Shown: positions 25,331-37,777 of the stretch, in pieces
How the letters are laid out: each line of letters opens with the position of its first letter
Numbering within the stretch: the stretch's first letter is position 1
NCBI GenBank assembly: GCA_017311185.1
Contig: JAESUZ010001514.1
Span: 2,046,001-2,110,000 of the forward strand
Reading direction: 5' to 3'
Length of the DNA: 64,000 bases
Origin: Proteles cristata cristata
Taxonomy: Eukaryota > Chordata > Mammalia > Carnivora > Hyaenidae
Notes under the pieces: model-generated
What the model was told of the DNA's origin: nothing
The model's database searches: none
Seen by the model: only the letters and a program-made list of their open reading frames with translations
Program-made: the position numbers and the translations under genes

Positions 25331-25959
25331 CAATAAGCATAACCTTTAATAATGATAGCATAAGCTAAGTGTGAGGCAGTGGTATTTGCAGAAAGCAGAA
25401 GCAATGCAAATATGTCTATTTTCCTATTCTTTTTTGAAACAAAAAATTTTTATTATTTTTCTCTTTATAAAGTTATACATCTTGGTGTTGTAGAAAATTG
25501 AGAAAATACAGGCAAATAAAAAGAACATTAGAGTTACTACCCAAAAGACATTTTGATGTACATTTTTCTATTCTAATTATATAAATAAATATTTTTATAA
25601 CAAAACTGACTATATACTACGTATTTTTTCAGTTTAATTATATATGTAAATAGCTTTCTGTGCCATTAAATATTCTTCTTTAATGGCTCAAAGACTTGCA
25701 TTGTGAGGCTGTACCATAATTGGTTTAACATATTTCCAACCGTTGGTTGTTTAGGCTACCTCTAATATTTTGGTACTCTCCGTGAATATTTGTGCAGTGA
25801 AATCTTTGCGTACTTGCTTGGTTATTTTCTTACCTTGTTAATAAAAAGCTTGCCCAGAAAGACAGAACAACTTCACTGTTAATCCTTGAAGACGTTGTCC
25901 TGGCTATCCAAATTTTTCAAGAGTTTAAGTAAAGAAATAGTGGGAGAGTCAATATTTTA

Positions 25960-26189
25960 TTTTATTTTATTTTTAAATTTTTTAATGTTTTATTTATTTC
26001 TAGGAGAGAGAGAGAGGCAGCGTGAGCAGGGGAGGGTCAGAGAGAGAGGGAGTCACAGACTGAAACAGGCTCCAGGCTCTGAGCTAGCAGTCAGCACAGA
26101 GCCCAACGCGGGGCTTGAACCCACGAACAGCGAGATCATGACCTAAGCGAAAGTCGGACACTTAACCGACTAAGCCACCCAGGCGCCCC
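25960..26189 (-). mobile_element. Young SINEC_Fc-type SINE with 18-bp target duplication
   Basis: Reverse copy. GGGAGAGTCAATATTTTA lies at 25942-25959 and again at 26190-26207, perfect. Confidence 0.94.
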
Positions 26190-27114
26190 GGGAGAGTCAA
26201 TATTTTAATGCAAGGATCATGTTCTATTTTGAATGACCCTCTCCCACAGCACCTAGCACATATCCCCGAAAGAACAAATCTGGGATTCTGGGGCTTGTGA
26301 TGACTGTGAAAAGTCAAATAACAGATCATTTTCTGTACCTAAATATTTGTGCTAAGGGTGACTTGTGCTCCTTCATCCTGGTTAAGAGTCACATTTCTTT
26401 TCTTTGTCCAAATCAAATGTTATAGGTTCTAAGCCCCCATCCCACAGTGCTGCCAAGATACTAAATCCTGGTAACTACTGTGACTGCTGTCCCACCCAGG
26501 TTCATGCGAAGGCCTGTTGCTCTAACTCAGTGCATCCAGAAAACAACCCTCTGGCCTTTTGTTCACACTGATACCATAAATGTACCCTTCGTTCAAGTTG
26601 GTACGACCTCTGAAAGGTTAACCACTCTGCTCCACACAAGGATTCAGGGGCCCTTGCTATGACTTTAGCCTCCCAGGGCAACCCATATCGGAGGCTTTCC
26701 TACCTGCCCAGGGCAGAGAGAGGCTCAGATCCTTGCCACTTAAGCATCCTGCGAAGCCTGACCCATGTCTCAACCTTGGGGAGGTTTTCAAATCTCCTTT
26801 CCCTCTGACTACTTGGTTCTCCATTCTTTCCTCATCTAGGACAGGTCAGCATAATTTCCTGAGAGGCCCAAAGTGGGAGGAGGTCTCTTTTTGAGCCTGA
26901 GAATGGTTACCTCCTGGTGTGCCACATAATGGCCCCAGAGGCAAGTGATCAAAAGACCAAACCCCTTCTAGGGCGTGGGGATAGAGGGCACAGGAAAAGC
27001 ATCCAGAATAGTTCAAAACACCATTTGTAATATTAGAAGAATATTACATACATTACAAACAACATAAATGTCCCATAAATGACAGTGCACCCAAACATTG
27101 CAATACTATTCAAC

Positions 27115-27660
27115 TGCTGTGACCAAAGACGGCCACCATGATATTTCTCATCCCACATGTCCTTCTTACAATGTGACTTTGGCACTTCTCCCATGGAGAC
27201 TTGGGATCTATTGCCCTCCCCTTGAAATTGGTCAGGCTTTTATGGCTTTCAAACAACCAAGTGCAACAGAAGTGAAGCTATGTGACTTTCGAGGCTAGTT
27301 TGTAAAAGGCTATACAACACTCCCTTAGTTTGCTGGAACACTGGCTCTTGAAGCCTTTAGCTGTCATTTACGCAGACTGCCCTGAGACCACCGTGGTGTG
27401 AGGAAGCCCAAACTAGCTCACACAAAGAGCCCACAAGGAGAGGTCCTGAGCCTACACGGAGAAGTCCAGACAGCCTTCATCAGCCTCATCCCCATGCACT
27501 TTCTCCAATCTGGCCACCATCTGACTGTCTATGAGACCACCCAGTCCGGCTCTCACCAGATTCCTGACTCACAGAAACTGTATGATTTAACAAAACGATT
27601 ATTGTTATTTTAAGCCACTAAGTTTTGAGTGATTTGTTCCTGAGCAATAGATAGCCAGAA
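27115..27660 (+). mobile_element. MLT1-like (MaLR) solo LTR
   Basis: The 3' end, TTATTTTAAGCCACTAAGTT with GATTTGTTCCTGAGCAATAG following, is typical of MLT1 LTRs. The internal region is diverged and no viral gene is present. Confidence 0.6.
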
Positions 27661-27723
27661 AGAATCTTTTGATGCACTAATATGGAACCGTCTTCAATGT
27701 ATCATATTAAAAGTGTAAAATAA

Positions 27724-27945
27724 GGATGCCTGGGTGGTTCAGTCGGCTAAGTGGCCAACTTTGGCTCAGGTCATGATCTCAAAGTTCGTGGGTTCCAGCC
27801 CCATGTTGGGCTCTGTGTTGACGGCTTAGAGCCTGGAGGCTGTTTCAGATTCTGTGTCTCCCTCTCCCTCTGACTGGAGCCCAGTCATGCTCTGTGTGCG
27901 TGTCTCTCTCTCTCAAAAATAAATAAATATTAAAAAAAAATTTTC
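27724..27945 (+). mobile_element. CAN-SINE
   Basis: GGATGCCTGGGTGGTTCAGTC head and a CAAAAATAAATAAATATT tail, with a mutated CT-rich region. Confidence 0.88.
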
Positions 27946-28009
27946 AAGTATGTAATAGTGTATATTGTATGCTCCTTTTGTTTAAAGAGATATAGTCTTG
28001 TATATGCAT

Positions 28010-28205
28010 AGATTGCTGGTTTGCCAAGCCTCTGTGTGCATTAGAATCTCCGGGGTGGGGGTGGGGGTGGCTTTTAAAAACTGTCAATGCCTGAGCCCAC
28101 TCTACTTGAATTCAATCATAATATCTAGGAATGGGATCCAAACATTATTATCTTTTAAACGTTCTCTAGGAGATTCTGATGTGCAGCCAGAATTGAAAAC
28201 TCTTG
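28010..28205. mobile_element. MER5-like hAT fragment, probable
   Basis: GTGCATTAGAATCTCCGGGG and AGGAGATTCTGATGTGCAGC match MER5A-like text. A GGGGGT repeat is inserted inside it. Confidence 0.5.
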
Positions 28206-29206
28206 GTATAGAATAACCAGAAGGTAACACAGGAAATGGGTGCTGTGTCTGCCCCCAGAAGGAACAGCGGGGTAAGAATGGCTAGTGTGGGAGAAAGACT
28301 TACTTTATGGTAAACTCTCGGATTTTTTAAATTTATTTACTTGCACATGTTACCTGTTTCCAAGGACAATAAAATTAAAAAAAAAAAAAGTAGAACACCC
28401 ATGCAGTGAAAATAAATCAGAATAGCAAATTGGGAATAACCTCTTCAGTAATGGGAGTCAGTTTGGGGCCCACTATAGGGAGGCCTCAGAGCAAGTGACC
28501 TGTCCCACCTGGGAAGTGTGGCTGGTCAGAAAGTACTAAGGAGGTAAATCCTGAAGTGGCCTCTCACCTGAAATGACTTATTTCCTGGTCCACAATACCC
28601 CCCACTTTAGTTACACTTTGGAAAGCAGTTTGGGACAGAGTAATGGCTATAATACGTGACCTCCCAGCCGCCAGCACCTCCTTGAACCCTGAGACCAAGA
28701 GGAGGGAAAATATCCAGACTTACATGGGAGGGGTAAAGACCTGGGTTCTGGCTGGCTGGGCGGCTGACCTGCTGTTATTGAGGAAAAGCGGATTAGCAGG
28801 GATTTGGTTATCTGTTTCACTTCTCAGATTCCTGCTGCAGAGAACTAGAGCACTGTTGAACTGGGTAGGTAGTAGCAGACCCAAGTCCAATTCCATGGAG
28901 CCCCTGGGAATGTGTATGTGGGAAGGCAGAGAGGCCTACAACATTAAATAGCAGTCTGAGATACTGAACTGGGAGGGAGAGAGGCACCAATGAATGGCCT
29001 AAAGCTTCCTCTCTAGCATCTTCTCCTTGTACTGGGTCATAGCCATATGTTCTTGGGTTTAGGCATTAGGCAGCTCTCAGTCTGGAAATCTCCTACCATT
29101 TAACCTTAAATTCCACTACTTGTCAGTTGCATGACCTTGTTAAGTCACTTAATATTGTGACCCTCAGTTTCCTCATCTGTAATGTGGATTAAAAGGTATG
29201 GAATAT

Positions 29207-29395
29207 GGGGTGCCTGGGTGGCTCAGTTGGTTGAGTGTCTACTCTTGATTTCAAGTCGGGTCATGATCTTATGAAACATGAGATTAAGCCCCACATCGGG
29301 TTCTGCACTGACAGCTCAGATCTTCCTTGGATTCTCTGTCTCTCCTTCTCTGCCTCTCCCACCTCCCCCGCCCCCAAAACAAATAAACTTAAACA
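29207..29395 (+). mobile_element. CAN-SINE, first of a tandem pair
   Basis: GGGGTGCCTGGGTGGCTCAG head and an AACAAATAAACTTAAAC tail. A MIR fragment lies just upstream (about 29090-29200). Confidence 0.88.
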
Positions 29396-29413
29396 AACCC
29401 CACATATTGTTTT

Positions 29414-29632
29414 AGGGGCATCTGGGTGGCTCAGTCGGTTGAGCGTCTGACTGCAGCTCAGCTCAGGTCATGATCTCATGGTTCATGAGTTTGAGCCCCA
29501 CATCAAGCTCTCTGCTGTCAGCCCAGAGCCTGCTTCAGATCCTCTGTCTCCTCTCTCTCTGCCCCTCTCCAGCTTGCATGCTCTCTGTTTCTGTCTCTCT
29601 CTCTCTCAGAAATAAACTTTTTTTAAAAAAAG
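29414..29632 (+). mobile_element. CAN-SINE, second of a tandem pair
   Basis: GGGGCATCTGGGTGGCTCAG head, starting 18 bp after the first copy ends. Confidence 0.9.
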
Positions 29633-29769
29633 AAAATGCATACTCTTTAAGAAATAAAATAGAATGTATGGAATAAGAGAAAGAAAATGATAGCCATTGT
29701 TACATTAAACCAGTTTTTATTGGTGACTATTACATGCAAGGATGCAAGGTGGATTCTAATATTTGACAA

Positions 29770-29980
29770 CATAATGGTTGTAGTGGTTAAGAGTGGGCTT
29801 TGGAGTCAGGCGTAACTGGGTCAAAATCATATTACTGTCACTTATTAACTGGGGCCTTGGGCAAGTCACCTAACATCTCTGAGTCTCATTTCCTTACCTG
29901 TAAAGGGAGAATCATAATATAGCATCTCCTTGAAAGCTGCTGTAAGGATTATATCAAATAATGAATGTGAAGAGTTTTGT
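29770..29980 (+). mobile_element. MIR
   Basis: GTAGTGGTTAAGAGTGGGCT, GGGCAAGTCACCTAACATCT and CTGCTGTAAGGATTATATCA, close to MIR consensus. Confidence 0.75.
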
Positions 29981-30959
29981 GCCTCCAGAAATATGTATCC
30001 AGAAATCAGCATTTGTTGCCACTGTATGTTTTGCAGTCTATAGGGAGTGAGAAAGTACTTTACACCCATTGTCTTACTCGAGCCTCTCCAGGACTGGGAA
30101 GGAGAGACACATGGGGGGGTGGGGGGCATTAACTATCTTTGATGTCCATTGACTTATCCCCAGTCACAAGGTACAGCATCAGGAGTAAACCGAGGTGTTC
30201 TGATTCTCCATATGACTTGTGACTTCTGGAAGCTCTGAATCTGATGGTTGACAGAAACTTGAGGATCAACTCTAGACAAAAAAGGGAGTTCCTTAAAATT
30301 ACTGTGAAGACGTTCATTGGAAAGGGAAGGAAAGGAAGTTAACAGTTTTGGCTTCTTTCACAGGCGCTCTTGACCTTCCACGCCCACCTAGTGGACTCCC
30401 GCAGGCTATAAACAGGAAAGAATGAATAAACATATATTTAACCTTAGATGGCGCCCAGTTAGGGGGCAGATATTAAATCAGGATGACATGATTAGATGTG
30501 ACTGGAAGGATAGGAAGCATTCAGGTCCTGGAAAGCATAGGGAGGGATTTAATTTTGTCTATACATGTCAAGAAAAGCCACTGAGGATTTTAAACGAGGT
30601 TGGAATTATATTTCGTATTTATCTTTACACTTTTATTCACATCTTAAAAGGCGTCTCTGACTAATTGGAACCTTCAGTGGAGAGTTGGTTGTACACTAAT
30701 GGCAAAGCCCCTAACTTTCTCGCTGACCTTTCCCCATTTAGGACCTTTATTCCGCATCTACTAAGGGACAGTGGGAGAGAACGGGGGTCCAAGGGATCAC
30801 TGATAAAGACCTTTCCCCCTCCAAAAGGCAGAACACTCAACAGCTCTAGACAAAAAGCTTCCGGGTCTCTCCGGACACTCTTTCCTTGCTCCGGTTTTCA
30901 GGTGGAAAACCTCTCATAATTCCTCGCAGCCCCCAGCGGAGAAGAAACCTCCCGAAGAC

Positions 30960-31620
30960 TAAGGGACGCGTGGCCCTGATGGACAACCAATCGTGAGGAG
31001 GAAAACAGCCAGGGGGCGGTACCCCCGCGGTCCGGGCCGTGTCATTGGCTGGCGGCCGCGTCGCTCGCCCGCGGGGCCACGTGACTGCCACCGCCCGGGC
31101 CGTCGTACTGGTTGGGTGTTCCGCACCTCTCCGCCGGTGCTTCCTGGCCGCCCTCCGCGGTCCCGCCCGGCCGGGCACCGCCTTCCTCGGGGCCGGGCGA
31201 TGGGCGGGGAAGGGGACGGGCCGGTTAAAGGGAGGCCGGCCCGGGACCGGGCTACCTCTGCCGGCGTGGCTGTGTCCTCTCTCCCCCGCCACGGCGCAGG
31301 ACGTGCCGCGGGGCCTCGTTGCACGGGGAGGCCCGGGACCTAGAGGTGAGAGGAGGGGAGGGGACGCGAGAAGGGGGAGCGGAGCGGTGCCGGTCTCTAC
31401 GCGGTCAGCGGGCCTCCCTGAGGGTCGTTCCGGCCTGTGCCGAAGGCGTGGTGGCAGGAAGCCGGGACCAGCGGCCGACGTGGGCGTCGTGGCCAGGCCT
31501 TTGTAGGTGGGCGTGCGTCAGGGTTGCACCCCGGATCTGCTGACCCGGAGAAGGGTCAGAGCCCCCTTCCTGTCCCCCCTCTCTCGCCGCGACGATTCCG
31601 ACCCCACTCCTCGGCCTCAG
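30960..31620. promoter_or_regulatory. CpG island promoter of SLC26A2
   Basis: An abrupt rise in GC and CpG content against AT-rich flanks. It contains a CCAAT box (about 30986), an inverted CCAAT (ATTGG about 31044), a CACGTG E-box (31078-31083) and a GC box (31202-31209), with no TATA box. This is typical of a broadly expressed gene. Its place ahead of SLC26A2 exon 2, on the strand reading into it, identifies it. It also generates long spurious ORFs on both strands because stop codons are rare in GC-rich DNA. Confidence 0.85.
31230..31345 (+). other. SLC26A2: SLC26A2 exon 1 (noncoding 5'UTR), approximate start
   Basis: SLC26A2 in human has a noncoding first exon ending at c.-26. Here the best donor in the CpG island is GAG followed by GTGAGAGG, with the GT at 31346. 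The start is a guess, because no initiator or cap evidence is visible. A second possible donor is GTGGGC at about 31507. Confidence 0.5.
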
Positions 31621-32289
31621 GGCTACCCGCTCTGCGCCCCACATCAGGCGGATGCCCCGCACCTCCTGGGTAACGGTGCTGCTCTTGTGCCGGAGCCCTT
31701 GTCCAGGTGTCTCAAACTCGGTAAACTGGGAGAAAGACCCAGGAGACAGGAGCCCCTGTCGCCACCCAGCCTCCCACCCTTGGACAGATGGGGAAACAGG
31801 CTTGGACACGCGAGAAGACCTCATTATCTTGGTTTTTAAAACCACACTCCTGGTTAAGTACAAATCAGGGACTGGCCTTCGAGACTCAGACTAAGTTGCC
31901 GTCTTTCACTGGATAGATGGGGACACAGAAAGAGCACAGAGAGGACCAGGTCCTGTCCTGAAACTATATAGCAAATCATTTGCAGAGCTGGGATTTGTAC
32001 CCAACTCTCTCAAACTCAGAATGGAAGGCTGAGTCCTTCTTTTGCACGGATTGGGGACGACGTGAGTTAAGAGTATTCAGGACCCAAACTTTTAGGCACC
32101 TGTATAGTACCTTTTTCCCCCTTCCTTATCTCTAGGGCTCTTTAATCTGGAACCGATATGATATCCAGTATTGGGGTAAGGAGAAGTTCCTGTTTTTGAA
32201 AATCAAGAGAGAAAAGGAAAGCCAAACTCATTGGAAGAAAGGAGCCCATTTTTTCCCGTCACGAATCTCAAAGGACAGGCTAGTAGCTC

Positions 32290-32470
32290 TGGTTTATTGA
32301 ACAAATGCTATGTGCCAGGCACTGTGCTGAATACTTGTATTAGCTTTACAACAGCCCTGACAATTAGGTCATGTTATCCCCATTTTACAGGTGTGAAAAT
32401 GATGCTGAGTAAAATGAAGTTTTTCACCAGTGCCATACAGTTGTTGAATAGTGTGGCTGGGATCTGAATA
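32290..32470 (-). mobile_element. MIR
   Basis: TATTGAACAAATGCTATGTG, CCAGGCACTGTGCTGAATAC and CCCCATTTTACAGGTGTGAA match reverse-complement MIR. Confidence 0.7.
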
Positions 32471-32849
32471 GAGATCTGTTCAACTCCAGGACATACAGGG
32501 TGATTCTCCTAGCATGGCACTCACCTCACTGGCTCTGAGTTCCCTGGGGATCCCATCTTGGATCTCATCCCCAGATTTGCCTGAGAAACTGCACTTGAAT
32601 ATCACTGCTATAATATGCTGCCTCCCTGGGGAAGATCTAGAGATAACATATTCAGCGCTGCGGAGAGGTCTAGATTAGATTTAGGAGGGGTGAGAAATTT
32701 GAGTGTTGACTTCACTTTCAGGGAGCATAAACCCCAAGGCAGATGCTTGCCAGACTGTAATTTCATTATATAAAGTTAGTGATGGTGTGTGGAGGTGGAG
32801 AGAGAGGGGTCACTCCTTTTTCTTTACTGCATAGCTGTTAAACTGTCCT

Positions 32850-33230
32850 TTATCCATTCACTCAACAAATATTTGTTAAACATTTATTAGGTGCCGGTAT
32901 GGTTTAAGACACTGGAGATACAGCTGTGAGCAAAACAGAAAATTACTGCACTCATGAGAAACACTATTAACCAAAAATTAAATAAATTGAGTATGAGTTG
33001 GTGAGAAGGGCCATGGAGAAAAAGAAAGCAAAGTAAGGGGGATGGGAGTGCAGGGCAGGGATGAGGGAGGGAGGCATGGTGGTGGCAGTGGTGCTGCTTT
33101 ATGTGTTGCGGCTGGGAAGGAACTGATTAGGGTCGTATTTGAGCAGAAGCCTAAAAGAAGCCAGAGGGAAAGCCATGACCATAGCCCTGAGCACTATTCC
33201 AGTTAGAGGGCCAGCACAAGTAGATGGAGG
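32850..33230 (-). mobile_element. L2-like fragment
   Basis: CATTCACTCAACAAATATTT leads into an L2-type 3' sequence. Related pieces start near 36895, 37020 and 44240. Confidence 0.6.
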
Positions 33231-35400
33231 TAACAACCTGCTTGGCCTGTTTGAGTCTTGGCGGGGATATGAATTACTATTCTAGCCAAAGTGTAGTTAT
33301 AGAGGTACATTTTACATTGTTTGCTCCTGATAGAAGAAAGAAAATGAAAGCGTTACCAATGCATGTGTGTAATATGAGAGGCAAAATTTAATTTCGTTCT
33401 TAATCCTTTACAAAACCTGCTTCAGTAATGTGTAAACAGCTTCAAGAGGTTCGTCACCTTCATTTATTAAAATGAATAAGGCTCAGTACTGTGAGTTGAG
33501 CACTTGGCCACAAAATAGGGATTTGAACTAGCTCCGAAAAGTTCTTAGCAAGGAACCGAATTTGGGGGCCACATCGTATTTTAGAAAGAGAGGGGACCTT
33601 GGAAATTGGAAAATGAGGGTTGAGATTTTGGTCCTGCTAGTTGAGCCAGTGACTAAAACTTCACTTTTTCTCACATTGGAGGAGAGGATTCATAATCTGT
33701 TCTCAGATCTGTTGAGGAGGCAAGTGGGAAATGTATATGAAGTCTTTTTGAGAGCAGTGAATCACTCTTCAAGGAACTATTTAATTATTTGATCGTGGTT
33801 TTACATGAAATTATTTTCTTCTTCGGTGTTTTAGTTTTTCATATGCCATTAGGCTTTATACCAGAAGCAATATGTCATAGTGCTTACACTATTGATAGAA
33901 ACCTTATGGTAGCTCTTCTTTTTTGCATAGCAGCCATAAATGAACACTGTTAATCATTTGCGATAACCGGAAAATAGGAAGCCGTTTTTGTCTTTATTAC
34001 ATTTACTTGAAATTTCACCTATTTGTTCATATCAATAAATATAGGTATATCACTGTACATACCAATGGGAAGCCTTGTGTTCGGTGTTAGATTATAGAGG
34101 AGTCTGCCTTTAAATGTGTCCTCTAGTTTGAGAGAGATGTAAACTTAAGTGCTAAATAGCTACATGGACTTTATCAGGGCAGCATAGCCAAAGGAGTTTC
34201 AGCCCCCTGTCCTCTGGTATTTGAGGTGGGCCTTAAAGGATTAGGACAAGGACCGAGATAGAGAGAGAAGGGAAAGGCATCCCACACTGAATGAAAAACA
34301 TGAACAGAGACCCAGAGGAACAAGGGACGCTTAATATTTTCTTGGATTGATGACTACAACACCAGTGCATGGAAGGAAGCAAAAGAAAGGCAGGTTCAGC
34401 TCCTTCTTAGAGAGAAGTGTCTACTAAACATTTTAGACTCTATACGGGAGGAGGTGGGGTGCCATTGCAGATTTTTGAAGAGTGCCTCCAAATGGTTGTT
34501 AATGAACGCTTCTTTTGAAGAAGAGGCAACATAGCATGGTGGTTAAAAGAAAAAAAACCCAAACAGTGGTTCAGTTGAATGTTTAAGGCTGAAGTATGTC
34601 TGCAGTTTTCAAGTAGTTGAGGGGAAAAAAACTCCAAGCCAACCAACTGGTATGTACGGAGAGTGCAAAAATGCCAGTGTAGCCAAACAGTAACAATTGG
34701 TGAGTTGTTAAATTTTTTAATGGGTTAATTGTGAATACAGCAGTGTTGCATATATCATTCTTTCACCGTTTCTGAAGATTTGAGAGGTTTCAAAAGAAGC
34801 AGTCGAGAGACAGAGTGGGTGTGAATCACACAGGCTTTGCTTCCGGTCACAGCTCCACTACTTACAAGCAGTGTGAGTACTGGAAAATTTCCAACGGTGC
34901 AGTCCACACCTATTACAGCCTAGTGTAACTGAGATTTTTCCATGTAAGTGAAGAGAGTGGTTTAGTAGATGACGTGTTCACCTTAATAGGAGGTTAATGT
35001 TAAGACTTCTGAGTTTTCCACAAACTTTAGAGCTAGGTCATTTTATAGAGTTGCTATTATTTTCCCCCTCTCTGTTTTCTTTTGGATTGTTTAGTATTAT
35101 TTTCTGTGATTCCATTTTTATCTCCTTTGTTAGTTTATTAGCCATAATTCTGTGATTGATGGAATTGCATTGGGATTTATAGTATGCATCCTTAACTTAC
35201 CAACCTCTACCTTCAGTGTTATACCATTCTGTGTGTAAGAACCTTATAATACTCTGCTTTCTCTCCTCCTAGTTTTGTGTTCAAATATGTATTAAAAATG
35301 TAAAGTTGGCCATTTTAACCATTTTCAATGTGCAATTCAGTGCATTAAGTACAATTCACTGTGCTGTGCAACTGTCACTACTCTTTGTTTTTAAAATTTA

Positions 35401-35598
35401 AGGGGCACCTGGGTGGCTTAGTCAGTTGAGTGTCCGATTCTTGATTTCAGCTCAGGTCATGATCTCCCAGTTTGTGGGTTCAAGCCCCCTGTCGGGCTCT
35501 GCGTTGATGGTGTGGAGCCTGCTTGGGATTCACTACCCCGCCCCCCCCCCCGCCTTCACACTTTCTCTCACTCTCAAAATAAGCAAACTTTAAAAACA
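35401..35598 (+). mobile_element. CAN-SINE inside L1
   Basis: GGGGCACCTGGGTGGCTTAG head with a C-rich run in the body. A (CA)n tract follows at about 35597-35618. Confidence 0.9.
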
Positions 35599-35621
35599 CA
35601 CACACACACACACACAACTCC

Positions 35622-35826
35622 TGGCACCTGTGTAGCTCAGTAGGTTAAGTGGAAGACTTGCACTCAGTTCGTGATCTCATGGTTCATGAGTTCAAACCCC
35701 ACATTGGGCTCAGCACTGATAATGCGGAGCCTGCTTGGGATTCTCTCTCCCTCTCTCTGCCCCTCCCTCACTTGTGCCATCTTTTTCAAAATAAATGAAT
35801 AAACTTAAAAACAACAACAACAACTT
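35622..35826 (+). mobile_element. CAN-SINE inside L1
   Basis: TGGCACCTGTGTAGCTCAGT head, more diverged than its neighbour. An AACAACAACAAC tail follows. Confidence 0.85.
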
Positions 35827-36403
35827 AAAACAAACTGTAATCATTAAGCAATAACTCCTTCCCTGCAGTCCCTGCTAATTTCTAATCTATTTTCTGTCTC
35901 CCTAAATTTGCCTGTTATAGATACTTTATAGAAGTGAAATTATACGGTATTTGTCCTTTTGTGTCTGGCTTCTTTCACTTAGCATAGTGTTTTCAGAGTT
36001 CATCTATGATGTATGTGAAGAGTATCAGAACTTCATTTCCTTAATGGCTATATAACATTCCATCGTAAGGCTTTGTTTATCCTTCTGTCTGTTGGTGCGT
36101 GCTTAGGTTGTTTCCACTTTTGGCTGTTGTGAGTAAATGCTGTCATGTACAGTAGCGTACAAGTATTTGAGTCCCTGTTTTTAAGTTTTGGGGTGTATAT
36201 ACCTAGGAATGGAATTGCTGGGCCACATAAGGATTCTCTTTAACTAGAGAAGCTACAAAACTGTTTTCTACAAGGGATGCACCATTTCATGTTCCTACCA
36301 GCCGTGTAACAATTACCTTTCAGAGACTCGAAAAGCATATTAAAAGTAAAGTTAGTTCTTTCTGAAATCCTTTTGTTAAAATAACTTTTTAAAAAAATAA
36401 ACC

Positions 36404-36640
36404 AGGGTGCCTGGGTGGCTCAGTCGATTAAGTGGCCAACTTCAGCTCCGGTCATGATCTCGTGGTTTGTGTGTTCGAACCCCACATCACACTCTGTGCT
36501 GACAGCTCAGAGCCTGGAGCCTACTTCCGATTCTGTGTCTCCCTCTCTCTCTGTGCCTCCCCCGCTCATACTCTGTCTCTCTGTCTCTCAAAAATAAATA
36601 TAAAAAAAATTTTAAAAATACATAAATAAATAAAATAAAA
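36404..36640 (+). mobile_element. SINEC_Fc-type SINE
   Basis: GGGTGCCTGGGTGGCTCAGTC head and a long A/T-rich tail that abuts the next SINE. Confidence 0.9.
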
Positions 36641-36652
36641 TAAAAACCAGTT

Positions 36653-36886
36653 GGGGCACCTGGGTGGCTTAGTCGGTTAAGCGTTTGTCTTTGGCTGAGG
36701 TCATGATCTCACAGTTTGTGGATTCAAGCCCCACATTGGGCCCTGTGCCGACACCTCAGAGCCTGGAGCCTGCTTTGGATTCTCTGTCTTCCTCTCTCTG
36801 CCCTTCCCCTACTTGTGCACATGCTCTCTTTCTCTCTCTCTCAAAAATAAACAAACATTAAAATAATAATAATAAAATAAAACAAA
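36653..36886 (+). mobile_element. SINEC_Fc-type SINE
   Basis: TGGGGCACCTGGGTGGCTTAG head, full-length. The flanking AAAACCAGTT and AAAACCAATC are partly similar. Confidence 0.9.
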
Positions 36887-37777
36887 AACCAATCCATCCA
36901 TTAACAAAATACTTAATTAGTGCCTTCTATGTGCCAGGTTTTATGCTAAGTATTCTGAGAATACACAAAAAGTGTAAAACATCTCCTTGAACAATTCTTA
37001 ATCTAGTTGGGAAGATAAAGCGTATATTCAACAAATGTTTATTGAGCATCTAAACAGTGGGCCTTCAGAGAACAATGAGATACTATTTATGTGCTAATGA
37101 CCAAAATGCCCTTACTCTCCTCATTTATTTTCCCAGTTTTGGCTTCTCTCTCGTTCTTGATACCCTCTTTTCCAGGAGTCACTGGACGTCCTCATGTGGG
37201 CATCTACTAGAAATTTCAAACCTATGAAACCTACAGTCAAACTTCTTGTTGTCTCCTGTCTTTTCGTTTCCTCCTCCACATTCCTATACAGCATTCTTCC
37301 TTGTGTGTGCGGTACCTCACAATCCGTCTTAGATTTTTCCATCCCCTTTGGTGTCTCTTGTCTTGTTCTGCCACTGAAATGTCACGCCTCTCCCATGCCC
37401 TCCCTGCCTTGGAGTCTATGCCTTTGTCAGCCATAGCTTACAGGATGTAGTCTGGGCTTCTTGGGGTCAAATAAGAAACTAGTCTTTCACTCTAGTCTTA
37501 ATATCCTGCAGCTTCTCCCTGGGAATCAACATTCTAGGTGACTTTTTCCTGGGTCTTGGATTATACTGTGACCTTTTACTTGCCTGAGTTTCCTTTCCTT
37601 TCTTATTTGTAACTTGTTCACATTGAACTACAGCTTATCCTCAACTCTCAGAATACACCAAACCTCTGTTAACGGCACATAGAGTGTTATAGCTTATCGG
37701 TTTATAATGGTCTCAACCCTTTGATTGTGGGTAGAAACTGGGTGTCTTATTGATTTTAGCAAGAACTTACTGATCTA

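Larger units (their letters stand above)
19300..30950. other. PDE6A to SLC26A2 intergenic region (contents)
   Basis: Divergent intergenic space of about 11.7 kb. Identified pieces are a CTTT microsatellite with a SINE (19856-20119), an interspersed repeat at 20905-21345, hAT-like pieces at 21585 and 28010, an L1 tail at 23085, MIR fragments, SINEs at 25960, 27724, 29207 and 29414, and an MLT1-like LTR at 27115. Old LINE-like AT-rich pieces sharing a GAAAATACA-type motif are at 21340-21540 and 25430-25860. I see no gene. The ORFs at 19196-19739 lack family features. Confidence 0.75.
35285..36315 (-). mobile_element. L1 3' fragment split by two SINEs
   Basis: L1 reverse-complement text (AATGTGCAATTCAGTGCATT) is broken by SINEs at 35401 and 35622. 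It resumes with TTGCCTGTTATAGATACTTT and ends near TTCCTACCAGCCGTGTAACA. Confidence 0.75.

Noticed and set aside
30846..31543. Several overlapping 110-155 codon ORFs on both strands at the CpG island
   Set aside because: They overlap each other in opposite frames, have R/P/G-rich composition expected from CpG-rich DNA, and lack domains. The region fits a promoter and noncoding exon.
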